64,000 bases of DNA, taken from NCBI RefSeq assembly GCF_000280055.1, contig NZ_ALAB01000027.1, forward strand, positions 356,747-420,746, written 5' to 3'. A program made the translations under genes and the position numbers. The notes under the pieces were generated by a model that was not told where the DNA came from, did not search any database, and saw only the letters and a program-made list of their open reading frames with translations. Position 1 is the stretch's first letter, and the number at the start of each line of letters is the position of its first letter. Positions 37,092 to 47,191 of the stretch are shown here, piece by piece. The DNA comes from Alishewanella aestuarii B11. GTDB lineage: Bacteria; Pseudomonadota; Gammaproteobacteria; Enterobacterales; Alteromonadaceae.

Positions 37092-39867
37092 GCCACTGCT
37101 GCCAGGCCTGGTTGACGGCCTGGCGCAATAATACCAACCGCTGTTCGTTACTGTGCTGCAAATTGCTTTGCATGGCCGGCATCAGCGTGGCGCGGTGACC
37201 CACCCCTCGTAACAGCTGATAAGCTTCGGCAAGTTGTTCCGCTTGCTGAGGGCTAATTAAGCCAACCTGAGCCGCCGCCTCCAGGATCCGGATATTGTCA
37301 CTGTATTGATAGAGCTCGGCATGTTGTGCGCCATAAGCCAGTACCAGGTACTGACTGATAAACTCCAGATCAACAATACCGCCGACGCTATGTTTAACAT
37401 CCGTGCTGTCGGCACCATGGTGCTGGCGCAGCTTTTGCCGCATGTCGCGTACTTCCTGCTGTAATTTCACCAACTCTCTGGGCTGACTGAGGATTTGTTG
37501 CCGGATCCCGGTAAAGCGGGCACTCAGGGCCGGCGAACCAACGATCAGGCGGGCACGCACCAGCGCCTGATGCTCCCAGGTCCAGGCCTCTTGCTGCAGG
37601 TACTGCTGATACGTATCAATATGGATCGCCAGCAAGCCCGAATTCCCGGATGGTCGCAAGCGGGTATCAATCTCATACAGCACACCACTATTGGTACGGG
37701 TGGTACTCAGATGCAGAATGCGCTGCACCAGCTTCAGGTAAAATTGCAGCGAATCAATAGCCCGCTCGCCGCTGGTTGGCGCCTGGCTCTGACATTGATG
37801 CACAAACACCAAATCCAGATCGGAGCCATACCCCAGTTCCAGCCCCCCCAACTTACCGTAACCTATTACCGCGAAACCTTTATCCTGCTGACTGGCGCCG
37901 GCTGGTAAGCCGAAACGCTCGGTCATTTGTTGCCAGGCCAGCTCAACCAACTGTTCGATAATGACTTCGGCCAGCCAGGTCAGATGATCGCTGACTTTCA
38001 TCAGTGGCAACACCCCACTGATATCGGCGGCTGCGATGCGTAACTGCTGTGCCTGTTTAAACTGCCGCAGGCTTTCCATCAGCAACTCCAAATCATCCTC
38101 CGGCACCCGCAACAGATAGAGCCGCAGACGGTCCCGGTAATCATCTTTATTGGCAACCTGATATAGCTGCGCCGGATCAATCAGCTCATCCAACAACATC
38201 GGATAACGGGCCAGATGCTCGGCCAGCCAGCCGCTTTGCGCGCACAACAGGACCAGCTGTTGCAAGGCCGGTGGATTTTCAAACAGCAACTCAAGGTAAG
38301 CGGTACGGGTAACAATTTGCCGGAACACTCCGAGGATCCGGCTTAATACCGCCGTCGAAGCCTGCTGCTGTTCCAGCCAATGCAGTAAGCGCGGGATCAA
38401 CTTGGCCAGGTAATCGCGGCCGCGCGGCCCGACAGAGCGTCGCTGACAATCCTGTTTAAACTGCTGCAGCTGGGCAACCAGCTGTTCAGCCTGTTCGCTA
38501 TCCAACCAGTCGAGCTGTTCCGCCAGTTCAGTGCTGGGTAGCTCACTATCCCATAACAACCGCCCGAGACTGATCTCTTCGGCTTCCAATTGCTGCTCGG
38601 GCTCGATCACCTGTTTAAACTGGCTATGGATACGCTGCATCGCCTGTTCAATCTCGGCGGTCAGTGTGGACCAATCCGGCCGCTGCAAAGCCGTCAGCAA
38701 CATCTGTTGCTGCTCAGGATCGGTCGGCAGGGTTTGCGTTTGCTTATCCTCCATGCCTTGCAGCGCTTGTTCAACCCGGCGCAACCACAGGTAGTCTTGC
38801 TCCAGCATGGTTGCACTGGCTGCGTCCAGGATCCCCTCTGTCCGAAGCGCCTTGAACGCCAGCAAAATAGAGGCTTGCTGCAAACTGGGGATCCGGCCGC
38901 CACGGATCAGTTGCAGGGTTTGCACAATAAACTCAACTTCGCGAATGCCACCGGCCCCCAGCTTGATATTGTCACGCCGGTTACGGCGGCGATTCTCCTG
39001 CTCAATCAGCTGCTTCATCCGCCGCAGCGACTCAATGGCCGAGTAATCGATATAGCGCCGATAAATAAATGGCTTCAGTAAAGCAGTCAGTTCCACACTG
39101 TGACAGGGATCCGGATTCAGCACCCGGGCTTTTAACATGGCGTAACGTTCCCATTCCCGGCCCTGCTCCTGATAATAGTCTTCCAGTGCCGCGAAGCTCA
39201 GTACCAGCGGGCCGCTTTCCCCAAAAGGGCGTAGCCGCATATCTACCCGATAGCAAAAACCATCCGCCGTCACCTGATGCAGGGCGGCGATCAGTTTTTG
39301 TCCTAACTTGGTAAAAAACTGCTGATACTCCAACGGCCGCCGGCTGCCGGCAATTTCACCATTGGCCGGATAAGTAAAAATCAGATCAATGTCTGATGAA
39401 AAATTGAGCTCGCGCCCGCCCAATTTGCCCATGCCCAGGATCAATAGTGGCATCGGCTGTCCTTGCTGATCCAGCGGGGTACCGTGCAAAGCACTGAGTT
39501 GTTGGTACGCCCAGTGATAAGCACTGTTGATCAGGCAATCTGCCAGCGCGGAAACCTGACTCAGGCTGGCAGTGATCGGTTGTAACTGCAGAATGTCCGC
39601 AGCCAGGATCCGGCTCAGGCTGGAATTGCGGTATTGTCTTAGCAAGGCAAAGGCTTGCTGCTCACTGAGATCCGCTGTTTGCGCCAGCGGATCGCTAAAC
39701 CCCTGCTGTAAGCTACTTGCCAGCCGTTCCGACTCAATCAGTTCGCTGACTAATGCCGGTTGTTGCTGTAGTGTTCTGGCCAGAAAGTTGCTGGCCTGCA
39801 GCAACAGATGCAAGTTAGCCTGCTGTGATGGCGTTAAAGTGGTGACGATTGATTCAGTGCTTGTCAT
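37060..39867 (-). CDS. glnE: Glutamine synthetase adenylyltransferase/deadenylase
   Basis: Bifunctional enzyme (935 aa) that adenylylates and deadenylylates glutamine synthetase under control of PII. Two nucleotidyltransferase domains each have the GSxxD motif: GMGKLGGRELNFSSDIDLIF (N-terminal) and GYGKLGGLELGYGSDLDLVF (C-terminal), separated by the regulatory linker. Length is near the E. coli enzyme (946 aa). Follows the CYTH gene after 9 nt; the pair is a common arrangement (ygiF-glnE). Confidence 0.96.
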   Translation of the reverse strand: MTSTESIVTTLTPSQQANLHLLLQASNFLARTLQQQPALVSELIESERLASSLQQGFSDPLAQTADLSEQQAFALLRQYRNSSLSRILAADILQLQPITASLSQVSALADCLINSAYHWAYQQLSALHGTPLDQQGQPMPLLILGMGKLGGRELNFSSDIDLIFTYPANGEIAGSRRPLEYQQFFTKLGQKLIAALHQVTADGFCYRVDMRLRPFGESGPLVLSFAALEDYYQEQGREWERYAMLKARVLNPDPCHSVELTALLKPFIYRRYIDYSAIESLRRMKQLIEQENRRRNRRDNIKLGAGGIREVEFIVQTLQLIRGGRIPSLQQASILLAFKALRTEGILDAASATMLEQDYLWLRRVEQALQGMEDKQTQTLPTDPEQQQMLLTALQRPDWSTLTAEIEQAMQRIHSQFKQVIEPEQQLEAEEISLGRLLWDSELPSTELAEQLDWLDSEQAEQLVAQLQQFKQDCQRRSVGPRGRDYLAKLIPRLLHWLEQQQASTAVLSRILGVFRQIVTRTAYLELLFENPPALQQLVLLCAQSGWLAEHLARYPMLLDELIDPAQLYQVANKDDYRDRLRLYLLRVPEDDLELLMESLRQFKQAQQLRIAAADISGVLPLMKVSDHLTWLAEVIIEQLVELAWQQMTERFGLPAGASQQDKGFAVIGYGKLGGLELGYGSDLDLVFVHQCQSQAPTSGERAIDSLQFYLKLVQRILHLSTTRTNSGVLYEIDTRLRPSGNSGLLAIHIDTYQQYLQQEAWTWEHQALVRARLIVGSPALSARFTGIRQQILSQPRELVKLQQEVRDMRQKLRQHHGADSTDVKHSVGGIVDLEFISQYLVLAYGAQHAELYQYSDNIRILEAAAQVGLISPQQAEQLAEAYQLLRGVGHRATLMPAMQSNLQHSNEQRLVLLRQAVNQAWQQWLNDEPAGMVP

Positions 39868-39876
39868 CTTTTTTCC

Positions 39877-40806
39877 TCAGCAGCCGGATTGCTGGCGTTG
39901 CCACAGCAAACGGGACAACTTTAGCAACCATAATTGATAACTTTGCTGATTGAACAGCAACCCCCGCTGCTCAGCAAGCTGGCGCAACAGGCCACGGCCC
40001 TGGCTGGCAAGCAGTTGCTCGCCCTCATCCTGCAGGATATCCGTCAGCAGCTGCAGCTCAGCTGCGACATCCTGCAGCAGCGCCAGATTGAGTTGCTGGC
40101 TATAACAATTCTCCAGTTGCTGTAAGCGCTGTAAATGTCGTAGCAAACGTTCCGCTGGCAGTACTGAGAGTGGGATTTCAGGCGGATAAGGAGTGCCATG
40201 CTGCAGATAAAGCTGATACCCTCTGGCCGCTTTACTCAACCAGCCTGCCCTCAGTGGCAAAGCCTGTAACAGAAACTCCGCCAGGTCAAACAACGCCAGG
40301 GCGTCGCCATCCAGCAGTTCCAGCTCCAGTTCAGAAATCAGCTGCCGGCGCTCACCGGAGCGTACCTCGCCCTGATCATAGACTATTTCAATCAGTGCCT
40401 GTGGCGAAGTCAGCTGCCAGCTCTGCCGGATGAAGTCAGTGCGAAACAGCTCCAGCAAGTGCTGTTGTAGTACTGCAGGCTCGGCCTGTGCCGGCCAGAT
40501 ATTGCTTGGAAAGGCAGCCAGCTCTGGCACCACACCAGCGCAAGGCAGATTATATTCGGGCCGGATCTGCAAAGCGCCATGCTGTTGCCCCGCCAGTTTA
40601 ATGGTTTGCTCAAATTTTCCCTGCTTTTGCCGGCTTCGCAACCCCATGTCGTGGCGACGGAACCATTGCTGTGGGGTATCAAAATAGGCATTTAGTAACG
40701 GCTGAGCAGGGTTTGCCGTAACTTGCCCATAGAGCGCCAATAGCTTACCCACTTGCGGTGCGTCGGCTGCACCGACTAAAAACTTTAACTCTAGCTCCAG
40801 ACTCAT
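39877..40806 (-). CDS. ygiF: CYTH-domain triphosphatase (YgiF-like)
   Basis: Inorganic triphosphatase-type protein (309 aa). CYTH signature MSLELELKFLV (ExExK), then LLNAYFDTPQQWF and the Arg/Lys strand MGLRSRQKQGKFEQTIKL, typical tunnel-lining basic residues. A C-terminal CHAD-like helical part seems short (about 100 residues after GYQLYLQHG), so only part of the usual YgiF CHAD domain is present. Immediately upstream of glnE. Confidence 0.9.
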   Translation of the reverse strand: MSLELELKFLVGAADAPQVGKLLALYGQVTANPAQPLLNAYFDTPQQWFRRHDMGLRSRQKQGKFEQTIKLAGQQHGALQIRPEYNLPCAGVVPELAAFPSNIWPAQAEPAVLQQHLLELFRTDFIRQSWQLTSPQALIEIVYDQGEVRSGERRQLISELELELLDGDALALFDLAEFLLQALPLRAGWLSKAARGYQLYLQHGTPYPPEIPLSVLPAERLLRHLQRLQQLENCYSQQLNLALLQDVAAELQLLTDILQDEGEQLLASQGRGLLRQLAEQRGLLFNQQSYQLWLLKLSRLLWQRQQSGC

Positions 40807-40920
40807 ACTGATCTCTCCTGCAATAACACAGCGCCGGTATTAGCCCTTGTAAACTGCTACACAACTGCCTATCATCGCCAATACCCATGCACTACTGCTT
40901 TGATTTTGGTCAGGATACCT

Positions 40921-41520
40921 ATGTTCAGTTTATTTCGCAGCTTTTGTCAGTGGTTATTTTTGCTTAGCCTGCTGCTTTGTGTGTCTGTAGTTAAGGCGCA
41001 AACCAGCGCTACCCCAGCCTTTATTTCCGATAATCTGGTAGTTTATCTGCACTCAGGTCCGGGTAATCAATACCGGATTATTGGCACCCTGACCGCTGGC
41101 AGCAGCGTGCTACGCCTGGCTGAAGAAGAAGGCTATGTCCAGGTGCAAACCGAGGATAACCGCAGCGGTTGGTTACCGAAAGAACACTTGAGCTTAACCC
41201 CGGGTCTGCGGGCGCAGTTTACGGAACTACAGAGCCGTTTTGAACAGCAAAGCGTCCGTTTAACTGAGCTGGAACAGGATAGCGGTCAAGGGCAACAAGT
41301 GGTGCAGCGCCTGACGCTGGAGCGCGACCAGGCGCTGGCCGAACTGGAACAGCTAAAACGCACTAACGAGCGGCTTAGTAATGAACTGGATGCGCAGCAA
41401 GCCAGCTTCTGGCAGCAACCTATGGTATTGGGCGGTGCCATCTTACTGTTTGGTCTGTTATTCGGGCTGATTTTGCCCAAGTTGATACCACAGCGTCGTA
41501 ACAGCGATCGCTGGATGTAA
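40921..41520 (+). CDS. SH3-domain protein, TIGR04211/YgiM family
   Basis: Envelope protein of 199 aa. A signal peptide (FLLSLLLCVSVVKAQ) is followed by a bacterial SH3 domain (SDNLVVYLHSGPGNQYRIIG, NRSGWLPKEHL), a coiled coil (FEQQSVRLTELEQDSGQGQQ) and a C-terminal helix (about 173-192). This is the YgiM/TIGR04211 layout, found beside ygiF in E. coli and divergent here too. Start ATG 40921 has AGGA close upstream and a better signal peptide than the longer TTG form. Confidence 0.9.
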   Translation: MFSLFRSFCQWLFLLSLLLCVSVVKAQTSATPAFISDNLVVYLHSGPGNQYRIIGTLTAGSSVLRLAEEEGYVQVQTEDNRSGWLPKEHLSLTPGLRAQFTELQSRFEQQSVRLTELEQDSGQGQQVVQRLTLERDQALAELEQLKRTNERLSNELDAQQASFWQQPMVLGGAILLFGLLFGLILPKLIPQRRNSDRWM

Positions 41521-41529
41521 CACGGCTCG

Positions 41530-42045
41530 CTAACTTTGTGCCGGTGGCGTACTCGCATCGGCATGCAGTTTCAGCGGCAAGCCCTGGTCGTTTTTGACCT
41601 GCTCGATCACCACATAAGTATGGGTTTGCGCCACACCGGGCAAATCCACAATCTGCGCCAGAATACTGCGGTAGGCTTCCATATTCGGCAGCCGCAGTTT
41701 CAGTAAATAGTCAAAACCGCCCGCCACCATATGGCACTCCGCCACCTGAGGAATTTGCACCACCGCATCGCGGAACTTATCAAACACATCGCTGGTGGTG
41801 CGGTCCAGCGTGACCTGAATAAAGGCCGCAGTACCATAGCCAAGTTTGCTGCTGTTTAACCTGGCACCATAGCCTTCAATAAAACCCTCTTTTTCCAGCC
41901 GCTTTACCCGGTCAATACAGGGGCTGGCGCTTAAATTCACCTTCTTTGCCAGGTCGACATTGGCAATACGCCCTTCTTTTTGCAGCGTATCCAGAATACT
42001 AATATCGATCCGGTCTAACGCTTTAATTTTGCTGTTCGTCGTCAT
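41530..42045 (-). CDS. Lrp/AsnC-family regulator divergent from putA
   Basis: 171-aa feast/famine regulator. The N-terminal helix-turn-helix (DRIDISILDTLQKEGRIANV then DLAKKVNLSASPCIDRVKRL) is followed by an alpha/beta RAM domain (GFDYLLKLRLPNMEAYRSIL). Located 134 nt from putA in the opposite direction, it is the likely proline-responsive activator (PutR-type in other proteobacteria). Since PutA here lacks its own DNA-binding domain, this gene probably provides control. The C-terminal 20 residues (DASTPPAQS) are unconserved. Confidence 0.88.
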   Translation of the reverse strand: MTTNSKIKALDRIDISILDTLQKEGRIANVDLAKKVNLSASPCIDRVKRLEKEGFIEGYGARLNSSKLGYGTAAFIQVTLDRTTSDVFDKFRDAVVQIPQVAECHMVAGGFDYLLKLRLPNMEAYRSILAQIVDLPGVAQTHTYVVIEQVKNDQGLPLKLHADASTPPAQS

Positions 42046-42179
42046 GGCAGTATTTTTTTGGGTTTTGGCTATTATTGACAGAATTATATACGGTTAAATT
42101 AAAAAAATAACCACCCTATGCGGCAGCCTTTTCTCTACAATGCCGCCAATAATATGGCCTACTTTCAGGATATTTTTCT

Positions 42180-45100
42180 ATGCTGTTTAACGGTTCACTG
42201 GTTACTACCGACCCGCTGCGTCAAACCATCCGCAATCACTACCGCGCCGATGAAGATCAGGTGTTAGATTTTCTGCTGCCGCTGGCCGAGGTTGATGCCA
42301 AAACCCGTAGCCGTGCCTGGGAACGGGCCCGTCAGCTAGTGCTGTATATCCGCCAGTCGCAGGTTGGCAAAGGCGGTGTTGATGCGCTGTTAAACGAGTT
42401 TTCGCTGTCAACCGAAGAAGGTCTGGTGCTGATGTGTCTGGCTGAAGCCTTGTTGCGGGTACCGGACAAAACCACCGCTGACCGTTTAATCCGCGACAAG
42501 CTGTCACAGGGCGACTGGAGCTCGCACCTGGGCAACAGCAGCTCACTCTTTGTCAACGCCTCGGCCTGGGGTTTGTTGTTAACCGGTAAGCTGGTGAATT
42601 ACTCCGACGACGAGCGTAAACAGCAATTTGGTTTATTAAAACGCACCTGTGGTCGTTTAGGTGAGCCGGTGATCCGTCAGGCGGTGCGTTACGCGATGCA
42701 AATTATGGGCACTCAGTTTGTACTGGGTACAACCATCGACAAAGCCTTAGCGCGTGCGGTGGAAATGGAAGCCAAAGGTTTTAGCTACTCTTACGATATG
42801 CTGGGTGAAGGCGCCCGCACTATGGCCGATGCTGACCGCTACTTTGCCGCCTATATGACGGCGATCCATGCCATTGGTAAAGCGGCTAACGGCCGCGGCC
42901 CGATTAAGAGCCCGGGCATTTCGGTGAAATTATCGGCTATCCATCCACGTTACGAATTCAGCCATCTGGACCGGGTGCATGCGGAGCTGGTCCCGCGTCT
43001 GAAACAGCTGGCACTGGCTGCCAAGTCTTACAATATTGGCTTTACCGTTGATGCTGAGGAAGCCGATCGGCTGGATATGTCGCTGGATGTGATTGGCGCG
43101 GTATTCAGCGATCCGGATCTGAACGGCTGGGAAGGCTTTGGTTTAGCAGTTCAGGCCTATCAGAAACGTGGCTTGCATGTGATTGAGTGGCTGCGCGAGC
43201 TGACGGTAAAAGTCGGTCGTAAGCTGATGGTGCGCCTGGTAAAAGGCGCCTATTGGGATACCGAGATCAAACTGTCACAAGTGGAAGGGCTGGACGATTT
43301 CCCAGTATTTAGCCGCAAGCCGTCAACGGACGTCTCCTATCAGGCCTGCGCCAAAAAACTGCTGGCTTACCGCGATAGCATCTATCCGCAGTTTGCTACC
43401 CACAATGCCTATACCGTGGCCACTATTCTGGAAATGGCTGGCGATCTGACCGGTTTTGAATTCCAACGTTTACATGGCATGGGCGACGCGCTGTATGACT
43501 TAGTGGTTGCCAATGAAAAAGTGCCCTGCCGTATCTATGCCCCTGTTGGTGAACACTCGGATCTGTTGGCCTACCTGGTGCGGCGCTTACTGGAAAATGG
43601 TGCCAACAGCTCCTTCGTCAACAATATTATCGACGAGAGCATTCCGGTCGAATCGCTGCTGCAAGATCCGGTTGAAGTGGTAAAAAGCTGGCGCCAGAAA
43701 CGCAATCAGTCTATTCCGCTGCCGGCGAATCTTTATGGCGCCAGCCGCCTGAACTCAAAAGGCATGGATCTGACCGATATTAACCAGCTGACACCGCTGA
43801 AACAGCATATGTCGGAATTTGAGCAGATAATCACCAACCAGCAAGCAGTTGAAGGTGCGGTAGCTGTGGTCAACCCGGCGAACCTGCGAGAAGTTATCGG
43901 TTATCTGCACCATCATAGCCCGGAGCAAATGCAGCAACTGCTGGCTAACGCTGAGCAGGCCTTTACCAGCTGGTCAGCGACAACCATCAGTGAGCGGGCC
44001 TCGCTGCTGCGTAAGTTAGCCGATGCTATGGAGCAACACCGCGACGAATTATTAACTCTCTGTGTTAAAGAAGCTGGCAAAGTATTGGCTGATGCGGTAG
44101 CTGAAGTACGCGAAGCGGTCGATTTCTGCCGTTACTATGCCCATCAGGCCGAGCTGCTATGTGCCAAACCACAGCAGGCGCGTGGTGTATTCTTATGTAT
44201 CAGCCCGTGGAACTTCCCACTGGCAATCTTTATCGGTCAGGTCGCGGCAGCGATGGTAGTGGGTAATACCGTGGTCGCCAAACCGGCAGAACAAACCAGT
44301 CTGATTGCGCTGCGTACTGTGGAATTACTGCGCGAATGTGGTATGCCGGAGCATGTGGTGCAACTGGTGATTGCACCGGGTCGTCAGGTTGGTGAACACA
44401 TAGTGCCAGATCTGCGGGTGCAGGGCGTGATGTTTACCGGCTCTACCGAAACTGGCTGCTGGATCGCCCGTAAACTGGCCGAGCGCGGCGGCGAGCCGGT
44501 ACCACTGATTGCCGAAACCGGCGGTCAGAACTGTATGATTGTTGACTCTACTGCCCTGCCAGAGCAAGTGGTCGATGATGTGATTTCATCTGGCTTCCAG
44601 AGTGCCGGCCAGCGCTGCTCGGCACTTCGGGTGTTATTCCTGCAGGAAGACGTGGCCGATAAGATTATTGCGATGATTAAAGGTGCCATGGCCGAGCTGC
44701 ATGTTGGCGATCCGGCCTGGTTAAGCACTGACCTGGGCCCGGTTATCGATGCCAAAGCCCATGACCGGCTAACCAGCCATGTGAATTATTTAAAGGATAA
44801 AGCCAAGCTACATTATGCCTGTGCTATTCCGACAGAGGGCGAGCATTATTTCTTCGCACCGCACCTGTATGAAATTGCCGATTTGACGGTGCTGGAGCGT
44901 GAAGTCTTTGGTCCGGTGGTACATATCATCCGCTTTAAGGCCGAAGAGGTGGAAGATGTGATCCGGCAAATCAATGCTACCGGCTATGGCCTGACCATGG
45001 GCGTACACAGCCGGATTGAGCAGTTTACCAGCAAGGTCGCCCGTGAAATCAAAGCCGGTAATATCTATGTTAACCGCAATATGATTGGCGCTGTGGTAGG

Positions 45101-45956
45101 CGTGCAGCCTTTCGGTGGCCGTGGTCTGTCTGGTACAGGTCCGAAAGCCGGTGGCCCGCTGTATCTGGAGCGACTGGTAAAAGACAACCTCAGTGTTGAT
45201 TGTGCAGCGCTGGATGAAGCGAAAAAAGCCCGCTTACTGGCCGAAACCACCAGCAGTGCTGTGGCTTATGCGATGCCGGCAGCTGCAGTGGCACAGCAAA
45301 AGTGGTCACAGCTGCCAACCACGGCGCGTACCTCCGTGCTAAGGCAATTTCTGGCATCCTTAGCCAGCAATCAGGTGGTAAGTCGCCAGGAGCCGGATCT
45401 GGAGCAGGTGTTAATGGTCGCCCGCGCCAAACTGCAACGGGTTGAACTGGAATTAAACCGTCCGATTAACCTGCCTGGACCAACCGGTGAGAGTAACGTG
45501 CTGGTGCTGGATCCACGTGGCATTCTGGCCTTATTGCGCGATGACAGCAGCAACTTTAGCCACTGGTTACTGAGCATTATCACCGCGTTGGCGGCCGGTA
45601 ACGCCGTGATCACCGCGGTGGAGGATGCCGAGCTGCCAGAAGCCGAGGCCTGTATTAAAGCGCTATTGGCGGCGGGTATGCCACAGCATTTACTGGCAGT
45701 AGTCCGGCTGGATTGTCTGACCACCTTGCTGGCGCATCCGGAATTAAACGGCGCCATTATCGAAGTCAGCAGCGCGCTGAAGCCACTGGCCGCTGAGTTG
45801 ATTGCGGCACGTGAAGGCGCCATTCTGCCGCTGATTACCTCACCGGCCGATGAGCGCATGCTACACCGTCTGGTCACCGAAAAGACTATAACCATCAATA
45901 CCACAGCGGCCGGCGGTAATGCCTCGCTGATGACGATGGCGGATAACGTCGGCTAA
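42180..45956 (+). CDS. putA: Bifunctional proline dehydrogenase/P5C dehydrogenase PutA
   Basis: Converts proline to glutamate at the inner face of the membrane: FAD-dependent proline dehydrogenase, then NAD-dependent P5C dehydrogenase with channelled intermediate. 1258 aa. PRODH part about 170-490 (TVDAEEADRLDMSLDVIGAV, MVRLVKGAYWDTEIKLSQ, and the substrate loop LYDLVVANEKVPCRIYAPVG). P5CDH about 560-1030 with GNTVVAKPAEQTSLIA, TGSTETG, ETGGQNCMIVDS and catalytic Cys in FQSAGQRCSALRV. A C-terminal domain of about 200 aa follows, as in long PutAs. There is no N-terminal ribbon-helix-helix, so it is not the trifunctional E. coli form. Confidence 0.96.
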   Translation: MLFNGSLVTTDPLRQTIRNHYRADEDQVLDFLLPLAEVDAKTRSRAWERARQLVLYIRQSQVGKGGVDALLNEFSLSTEEGLVLMCLAEALLRVPDKTTADRLIRDKLSQGDWSSHLGNSSSLFVNASAWGLLLTGKLVNYSDDERKQQFGLLKRTCGRLGEPVIRQAVRYAMQIMGTQFVLGTTIDKALARAVEMEAKGFSYSYDMLGEGARTMADADRYFAAYMTAIHAIGKAANGRGPIKSPGISVKLSAIHPRYEFSHLDRVHAELVPRLKQLALAAKSYNIGFTVDAEEADRLDMSLDVIGAVFSDPDLNGWEGFGLAVQAYQKRGLHVIEWLRELTVKVGRKLMVRLVKGAYWDTEIKLSQVEGLDDFPVFSRKPSTDVSYQACAKKLLAYRDSIYPQFATHNAYTVATILEMAGDLTGFEFQRLHGMGDALYDLVVANEKVPCRIYAPVGEHSDLLAYLVRRLLENGANSSFVNNIIDESIPVESLLQDPVEVVKSWRQKRNQSIPLPANLYGASRLNSKGMDLTDINQLTPLKQHMSEFEQIITNQQAVEGAVAVVNPANLREVIGYLHHHSPEQMQQLLANAEQAFTSWSATTISERASLLRKLADAMEQHRDELLTLCVKEAGKVLADAVAEVREAVDFCRYYAHQAELLCAKPQQARGVFLCISPWNFPLAIFIGQVAAAMVVGNTVVAKPAEQTSLIALRTVELLRECGMPEHVVQLVIAPGRQVGEHIVPDLRVQGVMFTGSTETGCWIARKLAERGGEPVPLIAETGGQNCMIVDSTALPEQVVDDVISSGFQSAGQRCSALRVLFLQEDVADKIIAMIKGAMAELHVGDPAWLSTDLGPVIDAKAHDRLTSHVNYLKDKAKLHYACAIPTEGEHYFFAPHLYEIADLTVLEREVFGPVVHIIRFKAEEVEDVIRQINATGYGLTMGVHSRIEQFTSKVAREIKAGNIYVNRNMIGAVVGVQPFGGRGLSGTGPKAGGPLYLERLVKDNLSVDCAALDEAKKARLLAETTSSAVAYAMPAAAVAQQKWSQLPTTARTSVLRQFLASLASNQVVSRQEPDLEQVLMVARAKLQRVELELNRPINLPGPTGESNVLVLDPRGILALLRDDSSNFSHWLLSIITALAAGNAVITAVEDAELPEAEACIKALLAAGMPQHLLAVVRLDCLTTLLAHPELNGAIIEVSSALKPLAAELIAAREGAILPLITSPADERMLHRLVTEKTITINTTAAGGNASLMTMADNVG

Positions 45957-45984
45957 TAGCGGATTTTTTTGTTAAATCAACGTA

Positions 45985-46010
45985 AAAGCCCACCAGATGG
46001 TGGGCTTTTT
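45985..46010 (+). terminator. Rho-independent terminator after putA
   Basis: AAAGCCCACC / GGTGGGCTTT, 4-nt AGAT loop, then a short T-run, 29 nt after the putA stop. GC-rich stem with flanking A/T tract is a standard intrinsic terminator and works for either strand. Confidence 0.9.
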
Positions 46011-46053
46011 GCTATGATAGTAGTTGTAGTTTAAGGATTCAGGGCAAGGATAG

Positions 46054-47187
46054 ATGTCTTATCAGCGCGTAACCATTGATCAGCTACAGCCTGGTAGCTA
46101 TGTCGTTCAGGTTTTGGAGCAAACCGGTGATCTGGCAATCAAGCATGCCGGCTGGGTACGTAGCGTTGAAACTATTCGCCGCCTACGCGAGCAAGGCGTG
46201 CTGGCGGTGGCGATTGATCCGGCCCGGCAGCTGACTCCCACAGCAGAACCTGTCGCGACACCAACCGAACCAGCCACCAGCGCTGAACCGGCCGCCTTTC
46301 GGGCACTGTTTGCCGATGAACAACCTAAAGCAGCCCGGGTGATAGAACAGACTCAGGCCATCCAAAAACAAGTACTGCAAGCTGCCGCCCATAATGAAGC
46401 CATTGATCTTAGCTTGGTGCATGAAGTTAGTGCCGGCTTGTCTGATGCGGTTAGCCGCAACCCCGATGTGTTACTTTGCCTGGGGCGTATTGCGGAACAA
46501 AGTGATCAGCTGCTTAGGCACAGTTTAAATTGTGCTATCTACATGGCCGCTTTTGCCCGCTTTCTGAACTTGCCTAAGCATAAAATTCAGGCCCTGATCA
46601 CGGCCGCACTGTTACATGATGTCGGTAAAGCCCAAAATCCGCAGTTATTGCACGCCGAAGACGCCGCGGCAATCAGCACCAGCCTCGCCGTCTTGCAGCG
46701 CAGCGCGGCCCTGGCCGGTGATATTTCACTGTGGATCAGCCAGCATTGCGCCTGCCCGGATGGCACTGGCCAGCCGCCGATCCGCGATCATCAACTGGAT
46801 AATGGCAGTAAGATGTTAGCGATCGTCAACCAATACGAACAAATGTCAGCACCGGAGCATGGCTATGTTAATCCAATAGTGGTTGCCCGGCAGTTACTGG
46901 CATTGGCGCCCGCCAAGCTGGATGGGGATTTACTGCAGCTCTTTATTAAATGTATCGGTGTGTATCCACCGGGTACAGTAGTCAAACTCAGCACCGGCCG
47001 GCTGGCGCTGGTACTGGAAAACAACAGCAAAAAGCCGACGGCACCGAAAGTAAAGGTGTTCTACCATAGTGTGCATCAGCACCATATTCCGCCTAAGGTG
47101 GTAGATTTGGCCCGTTTTCCGGAAGAACAGATCGAAGCCTGTGTGGATTTGCGAAAACTGGGGCTGGATGTCAGGAATTACCTGTAA
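46054..47187 (+). CDS. DUF3391 / degenerate HD-GYP-like protein
   Basis: 377 aa. N-terminal DUF3391 (SYQRVTIDQLQPGSYVVQVL, then GWVRSVETIRRLREQGVLAV), Pro/Ala/Thr linker, then an HD-type domain with HSLNCAIYMAAFARFL and AALLHDVGKAQNPQLLH. HD metal ligands are present. The diagnostic GYP stretch is altered: HCACPDGTGQPP replaces the usual H..R.DG.GYP. c-di-GMP phosphodiesterase activity is therefore uncertain; it could be a binding-only member. Follows the putA terminator and has its own start context (AAGGAT before ATG). Confidence 0.8.
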   Translation: MSYQRVTIDQLQPGSYVVQVLEQTGDLAIKHAGWVRSVETIRRLREQGVLAVAIDPARQLTPTAEPVATPTEPATSAEPAAFRALFADEQPKAARVIEQTQAIQKQVLQAAAHNEAIDLSLVHEVSAGLSDAVSRNPDVLLCLGRIAEQSDQLLRHSLNCAIYMAAFARFLNLPKHKIQALITAALLHDVGKAQNPQLLHAEDAAAISTSLAVLQRSAALAGDISLWISQHCACPDGTGQPPIRDHQLDNGSKMLAIVNQYEQMSAPEHGYVNPIVVARQLLALAPAKLDGDLLQLFIKCIGVYPPGTVVKLSTGRLALVLENNSKKPTAPKVKVFYHSVHQHHIPPKVVDLARFPEEQIEACVDLRKLGLDVRNYL

Positions 47188-47191
47188 TCGC

